DNA from: JAJDTQ01 sp963422385
GTDB lineage: Bacteria; Desulfobacterota; Binatia; UBA9968; JAJDTQ01
DNA: 64,000 nucleotides
Assembly (NCBI GenBank): GCA_963422385.1
Contig: OY729432.1
Span: 1,178,001-1,242,000 of the forward strand
Direction: 5' to 3'
Position 1 is the stretch's first letter. Each line of letters starts with the position of its first letter. The notes under the pieces were generated by a model. It did no database searches. It worked only from the letters and a program-made list of their open reading frames with translations, and was not told the DNA's origin. The position numbers and the translations under genes are program-made. Below, piece after piece: positions 7,606 to 15,250 of the stretch.

Positions 7606-7690
7606 GCGGGTTACGGAGGGCGACCGACCCTTCGCCCCGATATGTTGGGACAAGTTGCGCCGCAGCGACGGGACCGGTGTCCCGTGCCTG

Positions 7691-7966
7691 CTAGCGACGG
7701 CCTCCGAAATCCCGGCGCTGGGGCCGGGCCTCGTTCACGGTGATGGTGCGGCCTTCGAGCTGGGTCTCGTTGAGGGCGTTGACCGCGGCCGCGGCCTCTT
7801 GCGAAGTGCCCATCTCGACGAAGCCGAAGCCCCTCGAGCGGCCCGTGAACTTGTCGATGATTACCTGTGCGGATTCAACGGCGCCGTGGGCCGAAAAAAC
7901 TTCCTCAAGCTGCATGTCCGTCGTCGAGTATGGCAACCCGCCAACGTAGAGTTTTCTGCCTTCCAT
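7691..7966 (-). CDS. RNA-binding protein with one RRM domain
   Basis: This 91-aa single RNA-recognition motif has RNP2 as KLYVGGLPYST near the N-terminus and RNP1 as RSRGFGFVEM in the middle. A short basic tail (ARPQRRDFGGRR) follows. Bacterial RRM proteins of this size bind single-stranded RNA and are often cold-induced or act as RNA chaperones. AGAAGGAGAG precedes the ATG. It is monocistronic, with a hairpin downstream and about 240 bp of empty DNA upstream. Confidence 0.9.
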   Translation of the reverse strand: MEGRKLYVGGLPYSTTDMQLEEVFSAHGAVESAQVIIDKFTGRSRGFGFVEMGTSQEAAAAVNALNETQLEGRTITVNEARPQRRDFGGRR

Positions 7967-8208
7967 GTTCTCTCCTTCTGAACGTTATGGCCGTACACCC
8001 TGTGCGCTAACTTCAAAGGGAGTCGAACATGGCAAGATTTTCTTCTGAACCACGATCCGGTCGGTCGGTCCTTCGAGTAGGCTTCGCAAGGTGAGACTCA
8101 CGATGGTCTGTCCCCATGGGACCCGTTCATGTTAACCCTTCGGTCCGGGGGCGTCAAGCGTCGGAGTCGACACCCGCACCCCGGACCCGAAAGTGTCGCT
8201 GCCTTGGC

Positions 8209-9240
8209 TCAGAGCTTGTAGAAGTTCCTCGCGTTGTCCCCGAGGATCGCCTGTTTCTGCTCGTCCGTGAGCTCTCCCCGATCACGGATCTCGTCGATCT
8301 CCTCCATGCAGTTGTCCATGGTGATCTCGTGCGGGAAGTCGGAGCAGAACATGAACGCCTCGTGTCCGACCCGGTTGACGCAGTAGACCAGCACGTCCTC
8401 GTTACCCTCGCATCCGATGAAGACCCGTCCGCCGCGGAAGTAGTCAAGAGGATCCCGTTCGAGCTGCAGGCCGCCGTACTCCACCTCGCGGTTCAGCCGG
8501 TCGAGCACCAGTGGAATCCAGGAAGTACCGCCCTCGAGAAAGCCCATCCGCAGATTGGGGAACCGGTCGAAGACGCCTTCCGACATCATCCCGGTCATGT
8601 GGATGGCCAGCGGAAACGGCATGCCCAACGCCCGCGTCGCCGGAAAGACCTTGAACGAGTTGAAGCCCAGATCGCCGTAGCAACCGCCGTGGACGGCCAG
8701 AGCGCAATCGAGCTTTTCAGCCTCTTCGTAGAGCGGCCAGAACTGGTCGGAGCCGTAGTGCCGATCCAGCCCGTTGGACGGCAGCATGGCGCAGACCATG
8801 CCCAGGTCCCTGACCGCCCGGCGCAGCTCCGTGACCGCCGCCGGCACGTCCTGTAACGGGATGAGCGCAACCCCCTTGAAACGGCCGCTTACCTTCAGGT
8901 ACTTCTCGGACAGCCAGTCGTTGTACGCCTGCGCGTAGGCCGCCGCCCACTCGGGAAAGTGCACCTGGCCGTAGGAAAGGCCGGCCGTGGGATAGAGCAC
9001 CGAGCACTCGATCCCGGTCTTGTCGAGGAACTCGAGCCAGCGCTCGGGTCCCACGGAGGCGTCGAAGATCCCCTCCGGTTCGATGTGGCGGCTCCTCGGA
9101 GTGTGGAACTTGTCCAGACTCGGCAGCATCTGGCGGAAGCTCAGGCTGCCCCGGCCCAGGTACCTCTCTTCCACGTACTCGTTGATCTCGTTCTCGCGCT
9201 CCATGATGTGCCCATCGGCATCTACGAATGCCTGACCCAT
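8209..9240 (-). CDS. Amidohydrolase-2 family metal-dependent hydrolase/decarboxylase (A)
   Basis: This 343-aa TIM-barrel protein is of the ACMSD-like amidohydrolase-2 family. Metal ligands are suggested by DADGHIME at the N-terminus, the barrel His in LAVHGG, and the C-terminal Asp in CSDFPHE. Family members hydrolyse or decarboxylate carboxylated or ring-cleaved intermediates. The start at 9240 follows GGGGGAGAG; an open extension to 9315 lacks family similarity. It is the closest relative in this window of the amidohydrolase at 38452-39570 (shared LAVHGGC, LEGG, SDFPHE and ERFPN/DRFPN blocks). No operon partner is adjacent. Confidence 0.85.
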   Translation of the reverse strand: MGQAFVDADGHIMERENEINEYVEERYLGRGSLSFRQMLPSLDKFHTPRSRHIEPEGIFDASVGPERWLEFLDKTGIECSVLYPTAGLSYGQVHFPEWAAAYAQAYNDWLSEKYLKVSGRFKGVALIPLQDVPAAVTELRRAVRDLGMVCAMLPSNGLDRHYGSDQFWPLYEEAEKLDCALAVHGGCYGDLGFNSFKVFPATRALGMPFPLAIHMTGMMSEGVFDRFPNLRMGFLEGGTSWIPLVLDRLNREVEYGGLQLERDPLDYFRGGRVFIGCEGNEDVLVYCVNRVGHEAFMFCSDFPHEITMDNCMEEIDEIRDRGELTDEQKQAILGDNARNFYKL

Positions 9241-9470
9241 TTTCTCTCCCCCTTTCCGATGATTTCGGGATAACCTTTTCTCGAAACGGTCTGACGATGA
9301 ATCGCGCCCGTCCATGCCGACTACGGCAATCGGCCGTGCCCCACATTAATCGTTCGCCGATTCCCCTGTCAACGCGTTGGGAGCGGCCCGGTTCTGACCG
9401 GGACACTCCCACACTCCCAACCTCGGCCGACGTTGACGCCCGCTCGCCGCGGACGTACACTTCCGGCCCC

Positions 9471-11012
9471 ATGGCTGGGTTCAGGTCGCTAGTCCCGTTG
9501 TCGATCCTCAGCGCCGCGCTTGTTGCCTCCCCTTTCCTCTGGCCGATCCTTTTTCCTCTGACCTGGTTTGCTCCCGTCCCGTTTCTGATGGCGCTGGAGC
9601 GAGCCCGCGATTGGCGGCTGGCCCTCTGGGCAGGGGCGCTCACGGGGATGGTCACCATCGCCCTGGGTTTTCACTGGCTGGTCTACACCATCCATGTGTT
9701 CGGCGGGGTCAACCATGCCCTGGCCGCCGTGGGGTTCATCCTGTTCGTGCTCTATTCGGCGATACCGTTCGTCGCGTTCGCGGGTTTGGTGCGCCTGTGC
9801 GGGGCGGGTCCCCTCGGGCTTTTTCCTCCGGCGTTCTGGGTCGCCGTGGAGTTCTGGTTCCCCAACCTCTTCCCCTGGTATCTCGCCACCGGCCAGACCC
9901 GGTTCACTTCCTTGAACCAGTCCGCGGACCTGGTGGGCCACTACGGCACCACCTTCGTACTTCTTTTGTGCGGCACCGCCCTCTACAAGGTCCTGCGCGC
10001 GCGCCGGGGGGAGGAAACGATGCGGTCGGCGGCGTGGGCCGTGGGGGCCGCGTGCGCCGTCCTTGCCGCTGCCGTGGCGTATGGACAGGTGCGGACGGCG
10101 CAGGTCGACAGCGCGACGCAGGCGGCCGCAAGGCTCGACGTCGCGGTCATACAGGGGAACATCGCCATCGAGCGGAAGGGCAAGGCCGCGTTCCTCAAGA
10201 CCAACCAGGAAACCTACAGGGAGCTCTCCGAGAAACACCGCAACGCGGATCTGGTCATCTGGCCCGAGTCGGCGATGGAGAAATGGTTGCCGAACAGGGC
10301 CAGGCGTATTCCCCGGGACCTGCTCCCGGCGCGCCATCCGCACATGATCGTCGGCGCCGTCAGCTACCAGCAGCAACCTGGGAACCGCTTCCACAGATAC
10401 AACAGCGCCGTTGCCGTGGACCCCACCGGCGCCGTGTTGGGCCGTTACCACAAGCGGGTCCTGCTGGCCTTCGGCGAGTATATCCCCCTGGCATGGCTCA
10501 TCGGCGCGGTGCCGGGCATGCCTCCCATCGGCGACGGCTTCACACCGGGCGGGATCGAGAGCGCCTTCGTCTTGCCGCAAGGGGCGCGAGTGGCGCCGCT
10601 CATCTGTTACGAGGACCTGATGCCGGCGTTGTCGCGCCGCTTCGTGCGGAACGAGCGCGCCAACCTGCTGGTCAACCTGACCAACGATGCCTGGTACGGC
10701 CGCACCGTGGCGCCCTGGCAGCATGCGCGGCTGGCCCGATGGCGCGCCATCGAGACCCGGCGGGCGATGGTACGCGCCACCAACACCGGGGTGACCACGG
10801 TCATCGATCCCGCGGGCCGCATGTCAGCGGCGCTACCGCTGTTCACGGAGGGAGTGCTGACGGCCACGGTTCCCTTGATGGAGCTGGAAACGGTGTACGT
10901 ACGCTACGGCGACTGGTTCGCCTGGCTCATGACGCTGATCACGGTGGCGGCAGTCGCGGGTGCAGGACACTCGCCAGAGCGCCCAACATGTCATCCACCG
11001 TATCGGCGATGA
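9471..11012 (+). CDS. lnt: Apolipoprotein N-acyltransferase
   Basis: Lnt N-acylates the N-terminal Cys of lipoproteins at the inner membrane, the last step of lipoprotein maturation. This 513-aa protein has an N-terminal block of membrane helices (about residues 1-210) and a nitrilase-type periplasmic domain from about 220. The triad is visible: E266 in WPESAME, K328 in YHKRVLLAFGEYIP, and C379 in LICYEDLMP, with spacing close to the E. coli enzyme. A last hydrophobic segment (FAWLMTLITVAAVAG) precedes the tail. The ATG at 9471 begins a hydrophobic segment; upstream in-frame sequence has no such character. The 3' end overlaps the convergent LOG gene by 74 bp. Its presence argues for a diderm. 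Confidence 0.92.
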   Translation: MAGFRSLVPLSILSAALVASPFLWPILFPLTWFAPVPFLMALERARDWRLALWAGALTGMVTIALGFHWLVYTIHVFGGVNHALAAVGFILFVLYSAIPFVAFAGLVRLCGAGPLGLFPPAFWVAVEFWFPNLFPWYLATGQTRFTSLNQSADLVGHYGTTFVLLLCGTALYKVLRARRGEETMRSAAWAVGAACAVLAAAVAYGQVRTAQVDSATQAAARLDVAVIQGNIAIERKGKAAFLKTNQETYRELSEKHRNADLVIWPESAMEKWLPNRARRIPRDLLPARHPHMIVGAVSYQQQPGNRFHRYNSAVAVDPTGAVLGRYHKRVLLAFGEYIPLAWLIGAVPGMPPIGDGFTPGGIESAFVLPQGARVAPLICYEDLMPALSRRFVRNERANLLVNLTNDAWYGRTVAPWQHARLARWRAIETRRAMVRATNTGVTTVIDPAGRMSAALPLFTEGVLTATVPLMELETVYVRYGDWFAWLMTLITVAAVAGAGHSPERPTCHPPYRR

Positions 11013-11502
11013 GCAGCTTGTCCCGGTGCTTCTGCTTGAGAAACCCCTGCGTCACCGCGTGATCGAGGAAACGGATCAGGTAACCGTAGTAGTCCCGGAC
11101 GTTCAGAACGCCGCAGGGCTTGGCGTGAATCCGGAGTTGCAGCCACGTGATCATCTCCGCAAGCTCCTCCAGCGTGCCGTAGCCGCCCGGAAGCGAGATG
11201 AACCCGTCCGACAGCCCGGCCATCAGAGCCTTGCGCTCGTGCATGGACCCCACCACCTCGAGCTCGGTCAGACCCGCGTGCACCACCTCGTCCTCCATCA
11301 GGGCCTCCGGGATGACGCCGATCACCTCGCCGCCCTCCTCCAGGGCCGCGTCGGCCACGCATCCCATCAGGCCGATGGAGGCGCCGCCGTAGACCACCCC
11401 GATGCCTCGTCGCGCCAGCTCGCGGCCCAGTGACGTCGCCGTCCGCGCGTATTCGTCCAACGCACCCCTGCTGGACCCCGAAAAAACACAAATCCGTTTC
11501 AT
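10939..11502 (-). CDS. LOG-family protein (cytokinin riboside 5'-monophosphate phosphoribohydrolase type)
   Basis: This 187-aa Rossmann-like protein has the family signature PGGYGTLEEL with the upstream GSMHERKALM region, and begins KRICVFSGSSRG. LOG proteins cleave the N-glycosidic bond of nucleoside 5'-monophosphates such as AMP. GGGAGC precedes the ATG. The 3' end overlaps lnt convergently. The assignment to the TIGR00730 family is secure; the in vivo substrate is not. Confidence 0.9.
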   Translation of the reverse strand: MKRICVFSGSSRGALDEYARTATSLGRELARRGIGVVYGGASIGLMGCVADAALEEGGEVIGVIPEALMEDEVVHAGLTELEVVGSMHERKALMAGLSDGFISLPGGYGTLEELAEMITWLQLRIHAKPCGVLNVRDYYGYLIRFLDHAVTQGFLKQKHRDKLLIADTVDDMLGALASVLHPRLPPP

Positions 11503-11532
11503 TCAAGCTCCCATTATTGTCGATTGTTGCGT

Positions 11533-11751
11533 TCATCCATCGCCGAAGGCCGGTCCGGGCCCCACGATGCCGGCGATGATCAGGCCGATGCACACCAGAC
11601 GGAGCGGTTCTCCCGGTCCCGTGAACGGGATCATACCGAGCATCACGGCGCCGATGCCGGTCCAGACCGCGTAGGCTGTTCCCACCGGCAGGGTCTTCAC
11701 CGCCTGCGTCAGGAAAAAGAAGCTCAACCCCATGACCAGGACCGTGACCAC
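11533..11751 (-). pseudogene. Truncated small multidrug resistance (SMR/SugE-like) exporter
   Basis: This 72-aa remnant matches the last three quarters of an SMR transporter, with SFFFLTQAVKTLPVGTAYAVWTG (TM2), GAVMLGMIPF and LRLVCIGLIIAGIVG. Full SMR proteins have four helices and about 105 residues. TM1, which bears the essential membrane Glu (Glu14 in EmrE), is missing. A GTG at 11751 with CGGAGG upstream could still start translation. The missing 5' end coincides with the beginning of the divergent unknown gene, so a rearrangement at about 11755 probably removed TM1. It is unlikely to function as a proton-coupled exporter. Confidence 0.7.
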
Positions 11752-11770
11752 GCATTGCCTCCGTGCCGGA

Positions 11771-11784
11771 TATTGTCAACAATA
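11771..11784. promoter_or_regulatory. Palindrome between the SMR remnant and the unknown gene
   Basis: TATTGT-CA-ACAATA is a perfect dyad with a 2-bp centre, placed in the gap between two divergent frames. It has operator-like geometry. Nothing shows which protein would bind it. Confidence 0.3.
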
Positions 11785-11792
11785 GCGCGGTG

Positions 11793-12389
11793 ATGCCCAA
11801 TCCGAGGCCTCATTCCGGGCACTGCCGCGACTGCAAGACCCGATTGCATCAGCTCCTCACGACGCTGTATCCGGACGCGTGCCGCAAAGACCATTCGTTT
11901 CCCTGGCCCAGCAGCCCCGAGGCGTACCGCGGTACCCGGATCGGAGAGGTGCTGCAACGCATCTTCGAAGCGCTACGGAGCCACAGGGGCCATGGAGACT
12001 TCATACGAACGCCGCGGATGCCACCGTGCGACTACTATATCCATATAGCAAGCCCGGGATTCATTCTGGAGTTCGACGAGCGCCAGCACTTCACCAAACC
12101 CCGCGCCATGGCCCTGGACCTCTATCCCGCGTGTCTCCGCATGGGCTTCTCCACCGGGGAGTGGCGCCGGCTGTGCGGGGCGCTTGACGCGAAGGACCCG
12201 GACCCGCCGGACCGGGACGAGCGCCGGGCCTGGTACGATTGCCTCAGGGACATCTTGCCGGTCGCTCACGGGCTCGGGCCCACCGTCCGCCTGTACGAAG
12301 GCGCCTTGCCTTGGTGCGAGCTGCGACCGGATTCCCCGGCGGATATCCGCACGTTCAGGTCTTTCCTCGAAGGAAGCCCCATAGTATAG
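11793..12389 (+). CDS. Unknown protein with CxxC pair and FDERQHF motif
   Basis: This 198-aa protein was not recognised. It has a CRDC pair near the N-terminus, followed by KTRLHQLLTTLYP, and a central, apparently conserved-looking block: DFIRTPRMPPCDYYIHI, then FILEFDERQHFTKPRAMALD. The spacing of acidic and His residues (EFDERQH) is compatible with a nuclease-like active site, but no fold can be assigned. The start could be ATG 11793 or GTG 11763; I prefer 11793 because the dyad at 11771-11784 then lies upstream. The previous gene is an exporter remnant, so the locus may be an insertion. Confidence 0.55.
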   Translation: MPNPRPHSGHCRDCKTRLHQLLTTLYPDACRKDHSFPWPSSPEAYRGTRIGEVLQRIFEALRSHRGHGDFIRTPRMPPCDYYIHIASPGFILEFDERQHFTKPRAMALDLYPACLRMGFSTGEWRRLCGALDAKDPDPPDRDERRAWYDCLRDILPVAHGLGPTVRLYEGALPWCELRPDSPADIRTFRSFLEGSPIV

Positions 12390-12408
12390 AGGTCGGCATT
12401 GGCGTCCG

Positions 12409-12450
12409 TCCTTCGACTCCGCGTCGCTACGCTCGGGACCGACGGCGAGA
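12409..12450. repeat. Dispersed REP-like repeat
   Basis: This element contains CCTTCGACTCCGCGTCGCTA followed by CGCTCGG. It resembles the repeats at 4995-5047 and 26937-26975. It lies in the gap before the TPP enzyme genes. Confidence 0.5.
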
Positions 12451-12503
12451 GGCAGGGAACGGAGGCCGTTGCAGGGCCCTGCAAACGACGGAAGGAGCGA
12501 AGC

Positions 12504-13025
12504 GTGGCCGGAGACAAAGACGCCGACAGGCTCAAGGCCCGGAACCTCATCCGGGAGATCAAACGCGCCGGCATCCGGTTCATCGTGGCGTTGCCGGACC
12601 GCACCACCAGCGAGCACCTGCTGAAGACGATGATCAAGGATCCCGAGTTCCAGGTGGTGCAGGTGTGCAAGGAGGACGAAGGAGTGTCCATCTGCAGCGG
12701 GCTCCATGCCGCCGGGCACCGGGCGCTGCTCCTCATGCAGTACACGGGCCTGCTGGACTCCATCAACGCGGTCCGCGGCGTGGCCATGCAGGGGAAGAAC
12801 CCGGTGTGCATGATGGTGGGGATGCTCCAGAAGGAGCCTGGAGTCCCGCCCACGCAGTCCAAACGCTACGGGCTGCGTATCGTCGAGCCGATACTGGACG
12901 CCATGCAGGTGGAGCACCATCTCATCGAAGCGCCGGGCACGGAGGACAAGGTGGCGCCCACGGTGGAAGCGGCCTATACGGAGTTGAGACCGGTGGCCAT
13001 GTTGATCGGACGGGAGCCTGTCTGA
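12504..13025 (+). CDS. TPP-dependent decarboxylase, PYR-domain subunit (sulfopyruvate decarboxylase alpha-like)
   Basis: This 173-aa protein matches the pyrimidine-binding half of split thiamine-diphosphate decarboxylases such as ComD and phosphonopyruvate decarboxylase. It carries GIRFIVALPDRTTSEHLL, then CKEDEGVSICSGLHAAGHRA, with the Glu (in KEDE) that activates TPP. GTG 12504 is chosen because GGAAGGAG lies 6 nt upstream. Its stop overlaps the start of the PP-domain subunit by 1 bp, so the two are coupled and should form a heteromer. The substrate could be sulfopyruvate, phosphonopyruvate or another 3-substituted pyruvate; no coenzyme M or phosphonate genes are nearby. Confidence 0.8.
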   Translation: MAGDKDADRLKARNLIREIKRAGIRFIVALPDRTTSEHLLKTMIKDPEFQVVQVCKEDEGVSICSGLHAAGHRALLLMQYTGLLDSINAVRGVAMQGKNPVCMMVGMLQKEPGVPPTQSKRYGLRIVEPILDAMQVEHHLIEAPGTEDKVAPTVEAAYTELRPVAMLIGREPV

Positions 13026-13591
13026 TGATGAAGCGAGACGAATGCCTCAAGATTCTGGCGCGCCACCGCACCGACGAGATCGTGGTGGCCGTGTACAAGG
13101 CGGCCCAGGAATGGATTCACATCGCACCCAGTGACCTCAACTACACCTTCACCGGCGCCATGGGACAGGGTTCGTCCCACGCCCTCGGCCTGGCCCTGGG
13201 CCGGCCCGACAAGCGGGTGGTGGTGCTGGACGGCGACGGCAGCCTGCTCATGAACCTGGGCAGCCTCGTCACCATCGCCAACGCCTCGCCCAGGAACTTC
13301 GTGCACTGCGTATGCGAGAACGGCACCTACGAGACCAACGGCGCCGTCCCCATCCCGCGCCACGACGGCTTCACCTTCACCGGCCTCGCTCGCGAAGCCG
13401 GCTATGCCAATACCTACACCTTCAACAGTCCGGATGACTGGGACCGGAACCTCGACGCGCTTCTCAAGGAGGACGGCCCCATCATGGTGGACCTCAAGGT
13501 GGAGCCGGGGGAAGACTACCCGGAAAACTTTCCCCGCCTGTACAGCCCCGACTACCGGGATCGTTTCCGCAAGGCACTGGCGGAGTCGTAA
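13025..13591 (+). CDS. TPP-dependent decarboxylase, PP-domain subunit (sulfopyruvate decarboxylase beta-like)
   Basis: This 188-aa protein has the TPP/Mg motif GDGSLLMNLGSLVTIAN (GDG, then Asn about 25-30 residues on in ENGTYETNG). TGAMGQGSSHALGLALG precedes it. This is the diphosphate-binding half that complements the upstream PYR subunit. ATG 13025 overlaps the upstream TGA; a second ATG follows immediately. A separate two-subunit arrangement is normal for ComDE-type enzymes. Confidence 0.8.
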   Translation: MMKRDECLKILARHRTDEIVVAVYKAAQEWIHIAPSDLNYTFTGAMGQGSSHALGLALGRPDKRVVVLDGDGSLLMNLGSLVTIANASPRNFVHCVCENGTYETNGAVPIPRHDGFTFTGLAREAGYANTYTFNSPDDWDRNLDALLKEDGPIMVDLKVEPGEDYPENFPRLYSPDYRDRFRKALAES

Positions 13592-13622
13592 GAGGCGGCG
13601 GTGCAGCCTCGCTCTCCGCATT

Positions 13623-13703
13623 CCGGGCTTGAGCCGGGACCCAAGGGTGGCCGAAACCGGCATCCTGCCCCGTCGCCACCCTTGGGTCCCGGCTCAAGCC
13701 CGG
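13623..13703. repeat. 29-bp inverted repeat (genomic palindrome), convergent-gene terminator
   Basis: Perfect 29-bp arms lie at 13623-13651 and 13675-13703. The motif CCGGGCTTGAGCCGGGACCC is of the widespread GGGTCAAGCCCGG palindrome type, and a related single arm is at about 47697-47715. It sits between two convergent genes and could terminate both. Confidence 0.75.
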
Positions 13704-13718
13704 GGTGACGCTCCATGC

Positions 13719-14687
13719 TTACGGATTGATGACGTTCACCGGCGCGCCCTGGATGAACCCGATCAAGTTGGTGAAGGCGCTCTGGTAGCGCTGGTGGAGG
13801 ATCCGGTCCACCGCGTAGCCCCGGTGGGAAGCCAACACGACGTTGTCGAGGCCGCGCAGGGGATGGTCCGGCGGCAGCGGCTCCTCATCATAGACGTCGA
13901 GACCGACCCCGCCCGGATGTCCCCGCCCGAGCGACTCGACGAGCGCTGCCTCGGAGATGATCGGTCCGCGCGCCGTGTTGATGAGCAGCGCGCCGGGCTT
14001 CATGCGTTGGAGCTCGGGACCGCCGATGAGCCCGGTGGTCTCGGCGTTCAGCCGGCAGTTCACCGAGACGATGTCCGACTCTTCGAGCAGCGTCTCCAGG
14101 GAAACCCGCCGCGCTCCCGCCTCCGCGGCCCTCTCGTCGGTGAGGGTCTTGCCGGTGGCCAGAACGTCCAGGTCGAAGGCCCGTCCAATGCGGGCCACCT
14201 TGGCGCCGATGCGTCCCAGGCCGATGACGCCCAAGGTCCTCCCCTCCAGCAGCATACCCACCGCCGGCGGCCAGACGCCCTCGCGCATCCCTTGGGTCAC
14301 CTCCGGGACCTTGCGTGCCAGCGCCAGCAGCAACGCGAAGGTCATCTCCACCGTGGAGGCGCCGGAGTCGTTGGGAGTGCACGACACCACGATGCCGCGG
14401 CGCGTGGCCTCCGCCAGATCCAGGTGCGGTATGCCGCGGCCGATCTGGGAGACGAAGCGAAGCGACGGCGCCAGGGCGAACTCGCGCTCCCGGAACCGCG
14501 AACGCTCGCGCATGAGCACCACCGCATGGGCCTCGCCCACCGCCGCGGACCATTCCTCATCGGTGGTGAGCTTGCGCTCCACCACCTCGATGTCGGCCAG
14601 TCCGGCCGCTTCCTCGTAAGCCGGCACCGTCGCACAGAACCTCTCGTAGTCGTCCAGCACCACCACGCGAAACCGATCTCCCGACAT
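13719..14687 (-). CDS. D-2-hydroxyacid dehydrogenase (phosphoglycerate dehydrogenase-like)
   Basis: This 322-aa NAD-dependent enzyme has the dinucleotide motif GVIGLGRIGAKVA. The catalytic set is Arg in SVNCRLNAET, Glu in DVYDEEPLP and His in ASHRGY. GGGAGG lies 5 nt before the ATG at 14687. The reaction is reversible reduction of a 2-keto acid; the substrate is unknown. It converges on the TPP decarboxylase genes and diverges from the carbinolamine dehydratase gene. Confidence 0.88.
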   Translation of the reverse strand: MSGDRFRVVVLDDYERFCATVPAYEEAAGLADIEVVERKLTTDEEWSAAVGEAHAVVLMRERSRFREREFALAPSLRFVSQIGRGIPHLDLAEATRRGIVVSCTPNDSGASTVEMTFALLLALARKVPEVTQGMREGVWPPAVGMLLEGRTLGVIGLGRIGAKVARIGRAFDLDVLATGKTLTDERAAEAGARRVSLETLLEESDIVSVNCRLNAETTGLIGGPELQRMKPGALLINTARGPIISEAALVESLGRGHPGGVGLDVYDEEPLPPDHPLRGLDNVVLASHRGYAVDRILHQRYQSAFTNLIGFIQGAPVNVINP

Positions 14688-14805
14688 GACGCCTCCCGTC
14701 CCGGAGCTCGGAGCCCCGATCCCGTTTCCTACCCTCGATATTCCCGATAAGCTAATATCCGACGCCCATGCCCCCGTACCCGTTATTCGATTCCGGAGGG
14801 ATTTC

Positions 14806-15153
14806 ATGAACCGGTTGACCGAGGAGAAATGCGTGGCGTGCCGGGCCGATGCCCCGGTGGTCACCGACGAGGAAGTGCGCGAGCTCAGGCCGCAGACGCC
14901 GGAGTGGGCCATGATCGAGGAGGACGGCATTCCCAGGCTGGACCGGCTCTTCAAGTTCAGGAACTTCACGCAGGCGCTGGCGTTCACCGCGGCCGTGGGC
15001 GCCATCGCCGAGGCGGAGGGCCACCACCCGAGGATCGTGACCGAATGGGGCCGGGTCCGCGTCACCTGGTGGACCCACAAGATCCGCAACCTCCACCGCA
15101 ACGACTTCATCATGGCCGCCAAGACCGACCAGGCCTACGGCGCGGCCGGGTGA
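14806..15153 (+). CDS. Pterin-4a-carbinolamine dehydratase
   Basis: This 115-aa protein carries the PCD/DCoH active-site pattern (E-x-H-H-P ... W ... T-H) as EGHHPRIVTEWGRVRVTWWTH; Trp replaces the usual Tyr in the middle. PCD regenerates tetrahydropterin for aromatic amino-acid hydroxylases. CCGGAGGG precedes ATG 14806. The N-terminal CVACRADAP has two Cys, as in many bacterial homologues. No hydroxylase gene is nearby. Confidence 0.88.
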   Translation: MNRLTEEKCVACRADAPVVTDEEVRELRPQTPEWAMIEEDGIPRLDRLFKFRNFTQALAFTAAVGAIAEAEGHHPRIVTEWGRVRVTWWTHKIRNLHRNDFIMAAKTDQAYGAAG

Positions 15154-15250
15154 CGGTTCTCGCGCGTCCCCGCCATGATTGACACGAGGCAACCTCTTGC
15201 CGTATGGAATTGGCCACGATCGATGAACGCCTGTTTGCGGAGGTAACGCC

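Larger units (their letters stand above)
7384..7690. other. Intergenic stretch with a hybrid repeat and a hairpin
   Basis: No gene is supported. The stretch holds the RBS/leader of the LVIVD gene, a dispersed repeat unit (7415-7488) and a 13-bp-arm hairpin (7576-7605) beyond the stop of the RRM gene. The rest shows nothing recognisable. Confidence 0.6.
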
